This document shows positions 1 through 12,900 of a stretch of DNA of 64,000 nt, piece by piece. The DNA is from Eptesicus fuscus (taxonomy: Eukaryota; Chordata; Mammalia; Chiroptera; Vespertilionidae), in the NCBI RefSeq assembly GCF_027574615.1, contig NC_072476.1, positions 77,147,557-77,211,556 on the forward strand. Direction: 5' to 3'. A model generated the notes under the pieces. It saw only the letters and a program-made list of their open reading frames with translations. It was not told where the DNA came from and made no database searches. A program made the translations under genes and the position numbers. Every line of letters begins with the position of its first letter. The stretch's first letter is position 1.

Positions 1-1207
1 TATAATCTCTCCATTACGGGGGTGGGTAATGACAACAGTTACTAATACTAGAGGAAGTAGCTGCTTCACACTGACAATGTGCTTCACTTTTGCCCTCTGA
101 GTCCCTCCCACGTTATAAGAAGAGCAGTGGGAACAGTCAGGGTGGGGTCCTGAAAGAATACTGTACCATGAAAGTACTCAAAATGAAGATACAGCTCATT
201 ATAAATTCACAGACCCATTTCCCCCAAGGACTATTTCATGGAGCCTAGCTTCAAATTAATGCTTGGTCCATAAGGGTCACGAATAAGTAGCTGACAAGTG
301 ACATTTGTTTAACCCACTGCTGAAGGAGACGATAAGGCTGAGCCAGAGGCTGACCCAGATAAAGATGCCATTCGCATGCAGCTTGGTGGAAAATGAATAC
401 CTCCAAAGACTGGGGAGAAGCCCTGAATTCACCATTTGTTCCTGCGCAACACTAACCTCCCTTCACCAGGGCGAGTGGGCTGTCCCTTTCACATCCGTGG
501 CATGGAAAAACCTGTATCTGACAAAAACTTGAGAGGACTACAAAGTGAATACCTCGAACATCAGGGGCCGAAACAATTCTCCTTTGGAATTTTTTAGAAA
601 ATTAGATGCTGCTAAATTTCATCATCCATTTAGAAAGCTTAAAAGTTAAGCTCCTGGAGCCATCCAGTGACGAATGTCCCAGGCCACTCCAGATTTATTT
701 CCCTCGAAGGATGGCTCTCCCAGCAAGGACAGCTCAGGGCAGCATTGCATCCACTCATGGTACAAAATGTGGCCTGACTTGTGTCAACCGGGGACAAATG
801 CAAGAGAAGGATTTGGAGGTTACCCAGTGGAAAATTAAGGAATAAGATTCCGGAACCTCAGGAAACCCTGACTTAATTTAAGATATTGCTTCATTTGCCT
901 CATTTAAAAAAAAAAGGGGGGGGGGGGAACTGTACTTATGCAATCTACTCTCCTATATTATATAAAGTGTTAAGACCTAAAAGAAACATGATTATGGTTA
1001 TGAGCCAGAGCTAAGCACTTCCCAGGGTGTCTTCCCTTAAATCGCACCAAAGTTGTAAAAAGTAAGTTACAAATGGTAACTAACTCAACACTTAGTTCCA
1101 TTCGGGCCAGCTCCAATGTAAAGTTGACCTAAATATTATATTAAATCAGTGTTCCAGAAATGTACCATAACCCTATCCTTAGAATTCCTGACACAGAGTC
1201 ATTTTTT

Positions 1208-1353
1208 AAAGTTAAAAATAATTTTTCCCCCTCAACTGAGGATATGTTAATTGATTTGAGAGAGAGAAACACTGATCCCATGGGCCCCAACCCACAAACT
1301 TTTGGTGTATGGGACAACGCTCTAACCAGCTGAGCCACCAGGCCAGAGCCAGG
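1208..1353 (-). mobile_element. old bat tRNA-derived SINE (Ves-like), truncated
   Basis: Read on the minus strand it begins CTGGCCTGGTGGCTCAGCTGG, then a tRNA-like B-box region and a CTCTCTC-rich body ending in an A/T tail. A 10-bp duplication GTCATTTTTT flanks it (1198-1207 and 1354-1363). At 146 bp it is shorter and more diverged than the other Ves copies. Confidence 0.75.
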
Positions 1354-4300
1354 GTCATTTTTTTGTTGTTGAAGACTTCACTAAAACAACGCTCTTTTAA
1401 AGATGCCCTTTTGAATAAAAGTTTTAGATGAAAATACCGTAAGATGACTTCTGCTTTATAAAGAGATTCCAGTGTCCCAAGACCACATCATTCATCCTCT
1501 ATTTCTTTCTTCCTTTCTTTTTTTTTTTTTTTTGCAAGTTGGACTGAAAAATCCCTCTGCTCCTTTTCAAATCTAAAAACCCGCTCAAAATTATTTTCAG
1601 CAAACTTTCAATTTTCCATCCTAATTGAAGAGGGGGAGGATAAGGGAAGGGACTTGACCATACAAAACAACAAAACCTCTGAACAGCTATGTTTAGATTT
1701 AGAATGCAGAATCACTCTGTCAGGAATGGCTCTCTCCTGGTCTGGCCTTATATTTGCTGACAGTCCCAGAAGAATAGGAAGTTCATAGAGCGATCACCAG
1801 AAGTTTGCTCAAACGAAAAGTTGGGTCAGCTGACTTATGTAACGTTTACGTGCCGCATTTATGACCAAACGGCAAACATTTAAAAAATCACTCAAGATTT
1901 TGGAAAGATTATAAAAATACAAAAGAAAAAAAAAATGGGGACTCATGGGAAAATAAAAGGAAGACATTTCATAGCTCTTTCTTGGAATTGATACAGATCG
2001 GTTTATAGTTCATTGTTTGCAGTCATTCCATCAACTAAATAAACTTGCCACCTGCTTAGTCAAGTGCTGAGAGAAATGACTACACCAAAATGAAGCAAGC
2101 ATTTCATTTACCGTAAAGAACTCTAATAAGGCAAATGTGTGCAGCTGGAACTAACTTGTACCACATTTCGCCAATCCCCCAGCTCATGGTAGGTATTTGC
2201 AAACACCTCTGTAAGTTCCAGCTGTTTTTAGTTGATAGCTGATGCTGGGAGCATCTTGCCTAACTTACTGGGCTATTCAGTTTACTTAAAATAGGACTCT
2301 GAACCCTTTCTTTTATGAGGACTAGATCCATTTATTTTCAAGTCAAATAAATGACCCAGAGATAAATTTAAGTTGAGCTCTTTTGAAAACAGTGATATTT
2401 CACATTGAATGTGCTCCTGAGGCCAGAGGAAATGTTCTTTCCTTTCCTAAAATTTCTAGCCAAGTACGAACAAACCCAGTTTCTTCCCAAGAATATTTGT
2501 TTTCTATTTCTCCGAGTCTCGTTTAAACGGGCTGGAACCTTTCACAAGAAAGAGTTATTCCATTTGCTAGTTGCTCTCTCTCCAAGTGCAGTTCGAGTCC
2601 TATGGGACACATAAGTCCTTGTCTGAAATGTAGGATAAGTGTCATGAAACAGCCTTGGACACTGGGAAGCCACAGCTCAATGCATAAAAGCAAAGATGTG
2701 AGTGAAGACCCACTTTAAATCGAAAACGTGGCAACCAGAAATACCACCAACCATTAATTCGTTCATGGAAACAAAAAAGCCAAGGAAGCAAAAACATTCA
2801 AAGAAAAAAAGCATGCATATTAGTACTAATTTGGGGAGAAAAACAGCAATGCAGATATAATTAGTATTGCTAGAAAAAAGAGACAAGGTAAAAATAAATT
2901 CACATTCATCCTGAATTACTTAATTACAATTTTTTCCCCCCACCAACTACTGTGCCAGGTATTATGTGAAAACAAAAACAGACAAAATAACCAAACTAGG
3001 AAGGCTCAGGGAGAGAAGCAGAACGAGGCAGGTTTATAACCACTACGCTGCACAGGCAGCTGCCGCTGAAAGGCAGCGGGCCATCACAGAGGCGAGTTGC
3101 TTAGAAAGCTAGGACGGACGGGTCATTCAACACTCCCCACACACTCTGCCCAAGGAAATAAAAAGTCCACAAAAAGGCCTGGGGCCTCTGGCTTAGGAAT
3201 TATAAACCTCTGCTCTGATCACCGGTAAGTCTCTTAAAAAATATGAATTTACTACTAGAATATGACTTGGGGATAAAACAAATTAAAACTTCTAAATAAC
3301 TTCTAGGGTTTTGAAATTCAGAAAACACACACATCCTATAGTTTACTATTGAAACATTATTATCCCAAACCCAGTACAACAGATGAAAACCACATTTAAT
3401 TCTACTTTTTCTTGTTAACGTGACGGCTTCCCCATACTTTTAAATCCTACACACTCCCTTCCCTATCTCCTTTGGCATTTGATTCTTTTTTGGTGAAATC
3501 AGTAATCTCACCAGTGACAAGCTTTGCTTTCAATAAGTCTATCTGCCAATTTAAACAGCATCTCCTAACCTAAGGCAACCGAATAATGAAAGACACATGT
3601 AGGTACTTGCCCGTCATCAGTCACAAACTCCTCAAGTCCGCCTGCAATTGAGCCTGTAATTCTGCTGATCCTTGGTTTGGGACAGTGTGCCAAGAGGGGT
3701 TTAGGGTGGTTTAGGTCTTCGTCTGAACAGCAGAAGAGAGATGCAAGGGGCTGACCTTTTTTTTTTAATCTCTGCTGGACTTACTGTGAAACAAGTCATA
3801 AGCTCTTCAGTTCAATGGGATGTGAGGGATTGCTCAAACATTTGGCAAACATTAAAGTCTTAAGACACCAAATCGTGAATTCTGCCTCATTCCTGCTGGT
3901 GAACTGGAGGCAGTGCTTTCCAAGCTCAAACTCATGATCCAACCAGAACATCTCCAAGATCACCCATTCCTGTGCACAGAGCCAAGGTTCCACCAACCCC
4001 CAGCGGGGCAGGACCCCGCACAACTCCTGATCCAGGCCCTCCCTGGACGATAAGCAGTTTGCTCTTTCCCCCTCTCCCAGTGCTGTCAACTGTGTGCTTT
4101 CCTCTGTGAGTACAGAAAGACATCAAAAATTTGCAAAGTCTGAAAACTGGACTCATGAAAAGGCTGGAAGATTTGAAAGAAAGAAAAGGATCTGTAATCC
4201 TGGCCCACAGTTTGCAGCTGGGTTGACCATCAGAAATCAGTGGCTGATTAATCCAGGTCTACAGGAACCAAGCTCTCCACACACCGCAGCCCCGACCTGG

Positions 4301-4576
4301 AGGCTGACTTCACCCACCCTTTTATGCATTTCCTGTGTTAGTCAGCGGCTCACAAATGTCCAGCCCCCCCTCACTTCTGCCAAACAAGTGAAGCCCTTGA
4401 GGACCATTAGGGGCTCGAGCAAACTCATTTTAAAAACTACTTTTTTTTTCTTTTTAAATAACAAATTACACTGAAAAACCAACTTAGCAAACACCTTTAC
4501 ACTTTCCATCTTCTGAACCAAGGCCCTGAGTGACCTCATGCACAGACTACCAGAGATGTGCTACAAAGGTTTTACC

Positions 4577-4622
4577 AAGAGTACACACTAAAAAAAAAAA
4601 AAAAAAAAAAAGAGTACACACT
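4577..4622 (+). repeat. poly(A) tract flanked by a 13-bp direct repeat
   Basis: About 20 A residues lie between two exact copies of AAGAGTACACACT (4577-4589 and 4610-4622). The layout matches a target-site duplication around an insertion that consists only of a tail. A tandem duplication followed by A-tract growth would look the same. Confidence 0.7.
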
Positions 4623-5779
4623 TCCAGCATGCTTATTAAATCTGGAATTTTACAATATTTTAAAATCAAGTCAAGGATTCAGGAATTTTTACTTTCACAA
4701 TGACAAAGGCAATCTTAGCCAACAGATCCACTGTATCACCTATCTGGCCAAAATAACAAAATGGGATCCTTATCTGAAAGGAATAGCAGTAACCCATTGT
4801 ATGCTGATGGTTTTGAAGGCAAATCTTTAGTATCTAAAAGTTGGTTGTGTCAGAAAATGAATCCTATCTCTTACTTCCCCTTCTCCCTTGGGGAGTCTCA
4901 GGGCAACAAGCTGTATCAGGTTAATTTCAGCACATGCATAACCGGTCAACACACACAGTCTTGACTTAAAAGGACCTTTTAAGACATGCATTAGGTTTCC
5001 CTTAGCTCGGCAGCACTGACAAGTATGTCTTGAAATCACCCAACTAACCTTAAGAGCTTGAAGAGTTGATTCAAAATCCGCCAGCAGCACTGCCTTTAGA
5101 ACAGCAGTCAGGTGGGGACACGCAAAGCTGGGCTCTCCTAGAATGGCTGCCGGTCTACACAGGAAGTCTCAAACGCACGCATGGATTGTGTTTCCAAAGC
5201 TTGTTTGTAAACTGGTTGTGCAAATCCAGGAACCGTTTTCTCTCGGAAGTGTTACAGAGTTTGGTGGTCCCCCACATTAGATCACCAAAGTCTATTTCAC
5301 TCAAGTTATTTAAAATAACTTCATTGGTGAGGACTGTACATGGGCATATTTGAGTGACACTGTGGGTAATATAGATGTTAGTAAATAAATATGGAAACCT
5401 AACTCACTTATGATAATCTCTACATCTAAGTATGTCAAGACCAATGGGGACAATCCAATCCTCCCGCCTCTGCAGATGGTGTCAGAGGCAGGGGTGGTGA
5501 CAGAGCAGGGGGGTTGGGGGAGACAGGGGCCAGAGGAAGTCTGGCCACACCAGAGAGCAACACCTGGGTTCCCGCTGCCTTGCCTTCCCCTGCCTGCTGG
5601 GCCTGTCACTGAGATCCCAGGACCTATGGAATCCAGACCTCGGAGAGAAGCAAGGGCAGTGACATGAGAGCGGCTCGGTGGGAAGGATGAAGGTGGGTGC
5701 CTCCTTCCGTTTCCAAGGTACTCTGTTCACACAGCGGGGTGGCGGCTCGCATGCTCCCTGCTTCCCTCCACTCGGTGAG

Positions 5780-5880
5780 GAGCTTCAGTGAGGCAGTGAA
5801 GATGCTTTGTTCATTGTGGCGACCCCAGCATCCAGCCCGGTACTTGGCACACAGTGAGCACATTAATAAGTGACAGTGTA
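5780..5880 (+). repeat. L2/MIR-type 3' end fragment
   Basis: Contains TTCATTGTGG..CCCAGCATCCAGCCCGG..TTGGCACACAGTGAGCAC, resembling the conserved 3' terminal region of mammalian L2 LINEs. Short and diverged. Confidence 0.5.
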
Positions 5881-7144
5881 CAGGGGGGCCCAGGGAACCA
5901 GCTCCACTTCTCCAGAGGAACAACTGAAGGTCACTGGCATGAGACAGCTATTCAGTCATCCATTTATTTACTCACCAAAAGTCTATCAACTGCCTTCTCT
6001 GTGGAATGTGCAAATGGTGGCCAGATTGAGAAAGTGTGCTAACTTTTCCCCCAGTAGTTTCATTCAAAGAACACTTGAAATGCTTGGTAAGTGATGCCTA
6101 TAAACACCTACTAAAATGCAGCTTTTATGGGAGGTTAAATCATTAGTGTAGTAACAGGAGTTCCTGGGATAACAGAATTCCTAGAATGGCCTGTTGAGCT
6201 TAACCGATGACACTAAGGGAAAGAAACTAGTTACAAAGTCCAAAGGCCCAAAACAAGGTTCTTTGAAAATGAATTTGAATTTGCAGGGTTCAGTCACATG
6301 TGTTTAAGTACTAGATTCTATGACGGGGCCACCTAGGGCTAAGGCAGCAGTGAAAAAGCCCTGTACTAGTGTATCTGCTTTTATGGAAATACACTACAAA
6401 AAGGCCAAGGGGGGGTACCTTTATGTAGACCTGACAGTTGAAAGAGAAGAATTTTAAAATTAGGATAAAAGTTGGATAGTTGGAAAAAGACGAAATTTAA
6501 AAGGGATAAAAGTTTCGTGTGTACCTAAATCTATTCTTCTTTTAATGGTAGGAACATAACCGACTGGAACAGGAAAATGACTCTGAATTTTAAATAATGA
6601 GTAAGCATACATTCCTTTTCCTAAAGGAAGGGACAAAAATAGAAGCAAAAGAAGGTATCATTACTGGTAAATGGGCAGGTCTTTACAGAAGGAAGTTACA
6701 CAGACTGATTGTAACAATGCATTTTAACTTTCCTACATAAAATGCTCAACTCTTAAATTCCTTGACAATGCTCGCAGTCACCTCCTCTCTATTTCAGCAT
6801 TTCAAATGATACAGCAACACCAGGGATAAGCCTACTGCGGACGTCCATAGGGATCTGCTACAATATAGAAATGTTTCACACCTGCCTCAGGAAACATTCC
6901 TTGATTTATTATGACCTCAACTCCAACAACTCCTCTGTTTGGTTTTTGTTTTTATTGTGCCTGCTCATTTAAATTCATCAATATGTTGGTTTATAACAGT
7001 TTACATACATTTTCACACATATATAGGTGCACTATGTAAAAATTAAAGCAAATAACATATGGTTCTCCCAATTTCCCTTGTGCCACTTTCTTTAGCTGTT
7101 AAGAGTACTTAGTTCCCAAGCTGGGTATGTTTGTGTGTGTGTAT

Positions 7145-7162
7145 GGGGGGGGGGGGGGGGGG
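7145..7162 (+). repeat. poly-G tract after a short (GT)n run
   Basis: A short GT run followed by about 18 consecutive G residues. It is length-unstable and prone to sequencing error. Confidence 0.85.
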
Positions 7163-7458
7163 GTTAATAAACTTTGCCAAATTAACTAAATATGTAATGC
7201 CAACAAAAGTTATCAAATGGTTATTTGGGAAGTGCCTTAAAAAAGCTTAAAATAGGAACAATGGTTGTTTTATCCCTATTTGTTAGGACACATACACATA
7301 TATACATACAATCATAGATAAAACTCTAATCTATGTAAATTTTCATTTTCTCAAGATTTGAAGGGTGTTTAGATATAAGGGACACGGAAGGGACGTAGAT
7401 TTAAGATGATACAGTGTTATCAATGAAAAATTGCTACACTGGTGTTTTATATTTAAGT

Positions 7459-7838
7459 ATCTATATAATAAAAGCCTAAGCAACCCTTACAGCAGAACGA
7501 CCAGAACGACTGGTCACTATGATGTGCACTGACCACCAGGGGGCAGACACTCAATGCAGGAATTGCCCCTGGTTGTCAGGGGAGTGCCGCTCAGCCAGAA
7601 GCCGGGCTCACAGCTGGCGAGTGCAGCAGCTGTGGCGGGAGCCTCTCCCACCTCCTCGGCAGCGGTAAGAAGCAGCGAGCAGGCGGGTGGTAAGGAGCAA
7701 GGGGTCCTGGACTGCGAGAGGCATGTCCCACTGCCGGCTTAGGCCCACTCCCTGTCCTGAACTGCGAGAGGGCGCAGGCCAGGCTGAGGGAGACACACCC
7801 CCTCCCCACTGCATGAATTTCGTACACCGGGCCTCTAG
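7459..7838 (+). mobile_element. HeliBat-type non-autonomous Helitron
   Basis: The 5' end reads TCTATATAATAAAAGCC and the 3' end ATTTCGTACACCGGGCCTCTAG followed by T, matching HeliBat termini (5' TC, 3' CTAG, insertion at A/T without target duplication). The body includes the GACCACCAGGGGG motif and a GC-rich centre shared with the copy at 20.1 kb. It carries no Rep/helicase coding sequence, so it would depend on an autonomous partner. Confidence 0.88.
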
Positions 7839-9819
7839 TTCTTAATAATTGAATTTATGTATCTATCCAAATATTGGGGGAAGAATTATTATAAAGAAAA
7901 ATTTCCCAGTTTGTAACTATTTCAGACAATAAAAAAAACAACCCAAACTTTTTTTTTTTTTTTTTTAATCAAATGCTCAAGGATGGATGTCCCCATGACT
8001 CTGGGGAGATTCAGTCACTCAGGGCAGTGTTCTCTATACAGTGCTCATGACCAGGAAAAACAAATCCTGTTATCAAGTGGCACAAAAAGCTAATGTCGCC
8101 AAGCCCGTCCCACTTCAGTTGGACAGGAAATTCTGGGTTTCGAAGTTTATACTGAAGGAAAGCCCAAACTAACAAGAATTAAAAAATTGTTTTCAAAATA
8201 AAGCCTCCAACATTTGTCTGCTTAAAAATGCATTTATCCACCTAACATTCCATTCAAATAAAATCCTTTTAAAATATGTCCTCTCTCTAAATATCTGCTA
8301 TGATTTAATGAGATTGGCTGAGGAATTCAAAGCACAAAGACTCCTCCTTAAATTGTGCATTTTCAAATAACCTCAACCAAGAGCACCTTTCAAAATAATT
8401 GTCACAGGCAAATGTTTCTGAGTTTTAATTCTTCTTTTAACCAGTAGGTGGCAATCTTTATTGCTAAGACAATTTAGGCCAAAGATTTGGTTTAGATAGT
8501 TTTCCTCCCTCCTGTTATAAAAGTGAAATAGTTGTAATTTTGGCCTTGTGAGAGAAAAAGAAGACCTGAGAATATTACATCTAAAATCTCTAAATGCATA
8601 CCAAATAAAGAGAAGAAAAAGGGACCTCCCTCTCCCCGATGCCCCAGCATGGTTTTGACATTATTACCAAGTAAGGCATAGATTAAGTATAGAATATATC
8701 CACATGGCATATTAAAGACTTTGCAGTGGCTCCCAATCAACAGTACACGTAACGAAGACCTACAATGTAAAAAGAACACAGGACTTGACCAGACAACATG
8801 TTCCAGGGGACAGTATTTATAACCACTGCTGTCTGATTTATGCAATTCTGCTGTAATTTAACCCCATTTATTCTGTGGATGGCCTCAAAGAAGCTGAAAA
8901 AGAGTTCATTACTACTCTCCATAGAACACCGCTTCATGTAATTTTTACCTGTTTAAAATTAGCCCCACATCTTTATTTCCCGTGGGTAAACCAATTTCAA
9001 TTCTCTTTCATTTCCTTCAGATCTAAACATATCAGGTAAGTATACGAAACAATCTGTATGTGCGTGGCATGTATATGCCAAACATTTTTAAAACTTTTAA
9101 ATGGTATCAACAAATATTTGGTTTGCACCAAATGATCTGGTTTTTAATACCCTAATTGGTTTTTTAAGGACTCAGCTGTGATCATGATTCCTCACGGAAA
9201 TCCTTGGCTTGGACGAGTGTCATCAATTCTATTTTACACATGGGAACACCAATGTTGAGTTCGTGAATGACTTTAGGTCACACAACAAATTAGTCCCAGC
9301 AATTAGGACTAACGGTTGGCCCAGGGCATTGTTCACATCCCTGAGATGCCCAGCCTGTGCACAGCCCTCCACGCAAGCAAGAACAATGGAAAGAGACACT
9401 GTGTTGAACAGAAGTGCAGTGGTTGCTCTGGTGTTCCTCTAACATCCGCCACAAACTCATTCACCTGTGTATCTTCCCCGTGACGCAAGGACCCAAATTT
9501 AACATACTCAAAACTCAACCCACTGAAAATGATACAGGAAAGAAAGCACATTAATCAGAATTCCAAATTTTCCAAGAGGCACAATCATATCATTGCTCAA
9601 TACAGCCATTCACAATGTAATGAATAATTATGAAGTGTAATAAGGATTCGTTGATGTACTAAAGTAGTTCAAAATTTCCGTCCAACCAGGGCTGCTTCTG
9701 ATTAGAAAACAGGTGACAGTTAATAAGACCCATTACATATTGCACGCTATGTTCTTTTCGGATCTGAAATGATTTCTTCCTTTTGAGGACAGCAGCTGAG
9801 TCTCAGGGACCCGAAGCAG

Positions 9820-9955
9820 AGGGACTTGGATGCCTGATTTAACCCGGCAATTAACTATGAGTCACTTCACCCCTGTTTTGTCCCCTCGATAAAAAAAACA
9901 ATTCCTTGTGCCACAGGGATGCAAAGAGGTCAATAAAACGGCACACTACTTTGGA
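9820..9955 (+). repeat. MIR SINE fragment
   Basis: Contains diverged MIR core elements in sense order: GGATGCCTGATTTAACCC, then a TATGAGTCACTTCACCCCTG segment and an A-rich stretch. Ancient and weak. Confidence 0.45.
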
Positions 9956-12900
9956 TATCTTAAAAACTGTCTATAAAACCATGGGATAGGTTGTGTAATA
10001 CAATTATTATAGAATTTCCAATGATGTTCAGGAAAAGCTATTATTTCTTACCTTTAGTCCCACTCATCTCCACATTAGATCTAAGAAGTTCAAGCAAGTG
10101 CATTTTTCCAAAACATACATTGGCTTAAAAGTATTATTAGAAAACAAAGGAGGAAAACTTAAAATCAACAATGGATCTGACCAATTATTGAATGAAGAGT
10201 AATGTAAATATATTCAGCATGAGCGAGAGTCACAAACTCTTCATTGTACCACAGAAATTTATTATTACTAGATATAAAATATGCAGTTAGAAGAAAAATT
10301 TTCACAGGGACTATCGAATGAGCTTAATGTTCTAATTAAAAGAAGCCTTATTTATTTCTTTAATTATGACCCATTTACATAAGAAACTTTTAACACATGC
10401 TTTCTACTAAGTCCCACTGAATGAAAGAACAGAATCCCAAATACACTCCTCACAACTGTGATTCATGCTGATTCCTTTATCTTCTACCTCACTAGAAGAA
10501 AAAAAATCAAGTCAAATAATTTCAATTATAAAAGCTTCTCATGCATAAATAAAAGATCAACAAGGATCAGTGGTTAACAGAAGTTTGGTTTGCCCTGGAT
10601 AAGCCATACCGTTACTGCATCTGTCAAATCCACAGGAATGTAATCTTAGTCAAGATATAATTAATGCAGCCACAGAACACTCTAAATTAATGCTACAATT
10701 TAAACTACAGCTGTTTAATCTTCTCATTGTAAGAGGCCAGAATACCTAATGCTTGATTCTAGACGAGCAGGAAGTAAACAAGAGTAAAGAGAGGAAACTG
10801 AAGTTACTCAATTGTCCATGAAACTTAAGGAACCATTTTATGTAGTTTCAATTAAGTACCCTGTTACTCTGGTCTATGTGACTGTTCAAGGACAAACTAT
10901 TCAGAATCTGGATCCCCAGGCACCAAAGTTCATTGAGCACTTGCTTTATGCTAGAGACCTGGGCTGGGAGCTAATCTGGACAATGCTTCTTTTTGGTTAG
11001 CAAACTAAACTGCCTCTAAAGCAAAAGAAAGGCTGCAACATAGGACACGTGTGTTTATCACAGCTGGTTTACATGTATGTTCTCCGGGAGGAAGAAAAGG
11101 TACAACTATTAGTACAAATTCCTCATGGGGCTGCAGGTTACCTTCCTCTCCTCCACTATGAACTAATATTGGTGACTTCTGTAAACATATTTGCTACAAA
11201 TTATGAAACTATTCAGGTGAAATGGTTTTATTCAGCTACAGCTACAGTAGAACAGAACTTTCAGCTTCCTAACTCCTCCCTCTTTTAATTCACTGAAATT
11301 TCCCTTCAAAAATGTTCTAGGTTATGACCTCCACGGATGGCTCTTCCCAGAGCTAACTTTCTCTGAGGAAAATCCTTTCATCTAGTCAAAGTTCATAAGG
11401 AAGGACACATTACACACACACATACACACACACACACACCAGGAAACAGAACATCAAAACCTTTCAAAGTTTTGTGTATCTAACAGAACAAATCTTTTCT
11501 TAATCAAAAGTATTACTTTAACAGTTACAGAGCTTAGTAGGTTTTACATGCCAACCAGAGAGGTTCAGAAATAATTCTTCTGATACCAAGAACAGAAATA
11601 CAAGTAACGCTTCACGTAGCACAGAGGCAAAGACCTCAGAATGGGCCTTCCTCTTTCGTGTGGCCTTTTGTAAAAATTGCGACAGTCGACCAGTGGGAAT
11701 TCTGGCAGGAAAAAAGTCCCACCAGAGACTGGCTTTTTGTGTTTTTTGTTGTTTTTTTTTTAAAAAAAAAGAAAGAAAAAGCCTTGCTTATGCAGAAAAT
11801 TCTTGCTTTTTCCATTATGTGGTGCCTAGGGGAGGGTGGGAAGAGGAAGGCTTCTTTCTATATCGGTAGAGCACTGTAATTTAAAATGACTCATGTAAAA
11901 CATAAATGAAAATGTAACCTCTGAGACCGGGGTCAGCGATTTTTATTCCTGCTTAGATCCAGTTTTCTCTGGCCACTTGACTAAACCCAAACCAGGGGCT
12001 TTCCCTACAAATATACTCCAATTTACCCAGAAACTGAGGTTTAAATTTGAAAGAAAGGAAGCTCAAGAAAGAGGCTTCCCAAATTGAGAAATCACTGGCT
12101 CCATCTCAGCCTTGGGCTATCGTTGGGCCATCAACCCAGCATACCTCACGTTTCACAGGAATGATTTCCCCATCCCAGCTACAGAGGGGACCCTAACTCC
12201 TAAGAAGGGGAAAATTATCTGTCTTAGGGTTAAGCCAGACCACAGTAGTTGATGTCAGAAAAGCACATGAGGGCCAATCTACCCAGGCAAGACCTTGCTT
12301 TCTGGGCTCCGCTACCTTGGCTCACTAAAATCATTAAACCTGTCTTAATGATTTAAGACAACCTTCTAGCACCTAAGGCTTTTCTTTTGGCTTCATTCCT
12401 CATGACTGTGGCCAGAACCAAAGTTGGACTGCTGTGTTCTCCGAGCAAGACTCAACCTGAGGCCACAGGGACACGTGCAGACCCCTGATCTGTGTTCTGG
12501 TCTCCACTGCTCTCTTATCTAAGTACAGATTAAATTTTACTTAATCAAAACAATCTTCTCCCTGCTATGAAGGAGCCCAACCTAGGTTCAAACACTGATA
12601 ATGTTCTAAGAGCACGGTACTTTGCCTGATAGAATGAGGCCTTTGCTTTAACTTATATTCTTCTCTATCAAAATGTTTAAAGAAGTTGATAATTTCATAC
12701 AAATGTCTGCACATTGTCTCATATAAGTCTCTAGTTGGATGTATGTTCAAGTTCACGATCTTTAACAGAAACAAAATACTGGTCAATCAAATATTTTTAA
12801 TATCTCTGTCTTCAAGACTTTTAAACTAGTTTGAGGGTAACTGAAATAAGGGCAAAGATTACCGATATGGGAGACTGTATTTAAACATCAACAATTTATA

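Noticed and set aside
12322..12356. Short inverted repeat AATCATTAA..TTAATGATT
   Set aside because: A nine-to-ten-base stem in AT-rich DNA is expected by chance in a window this size; no target duplication or other copies seen.
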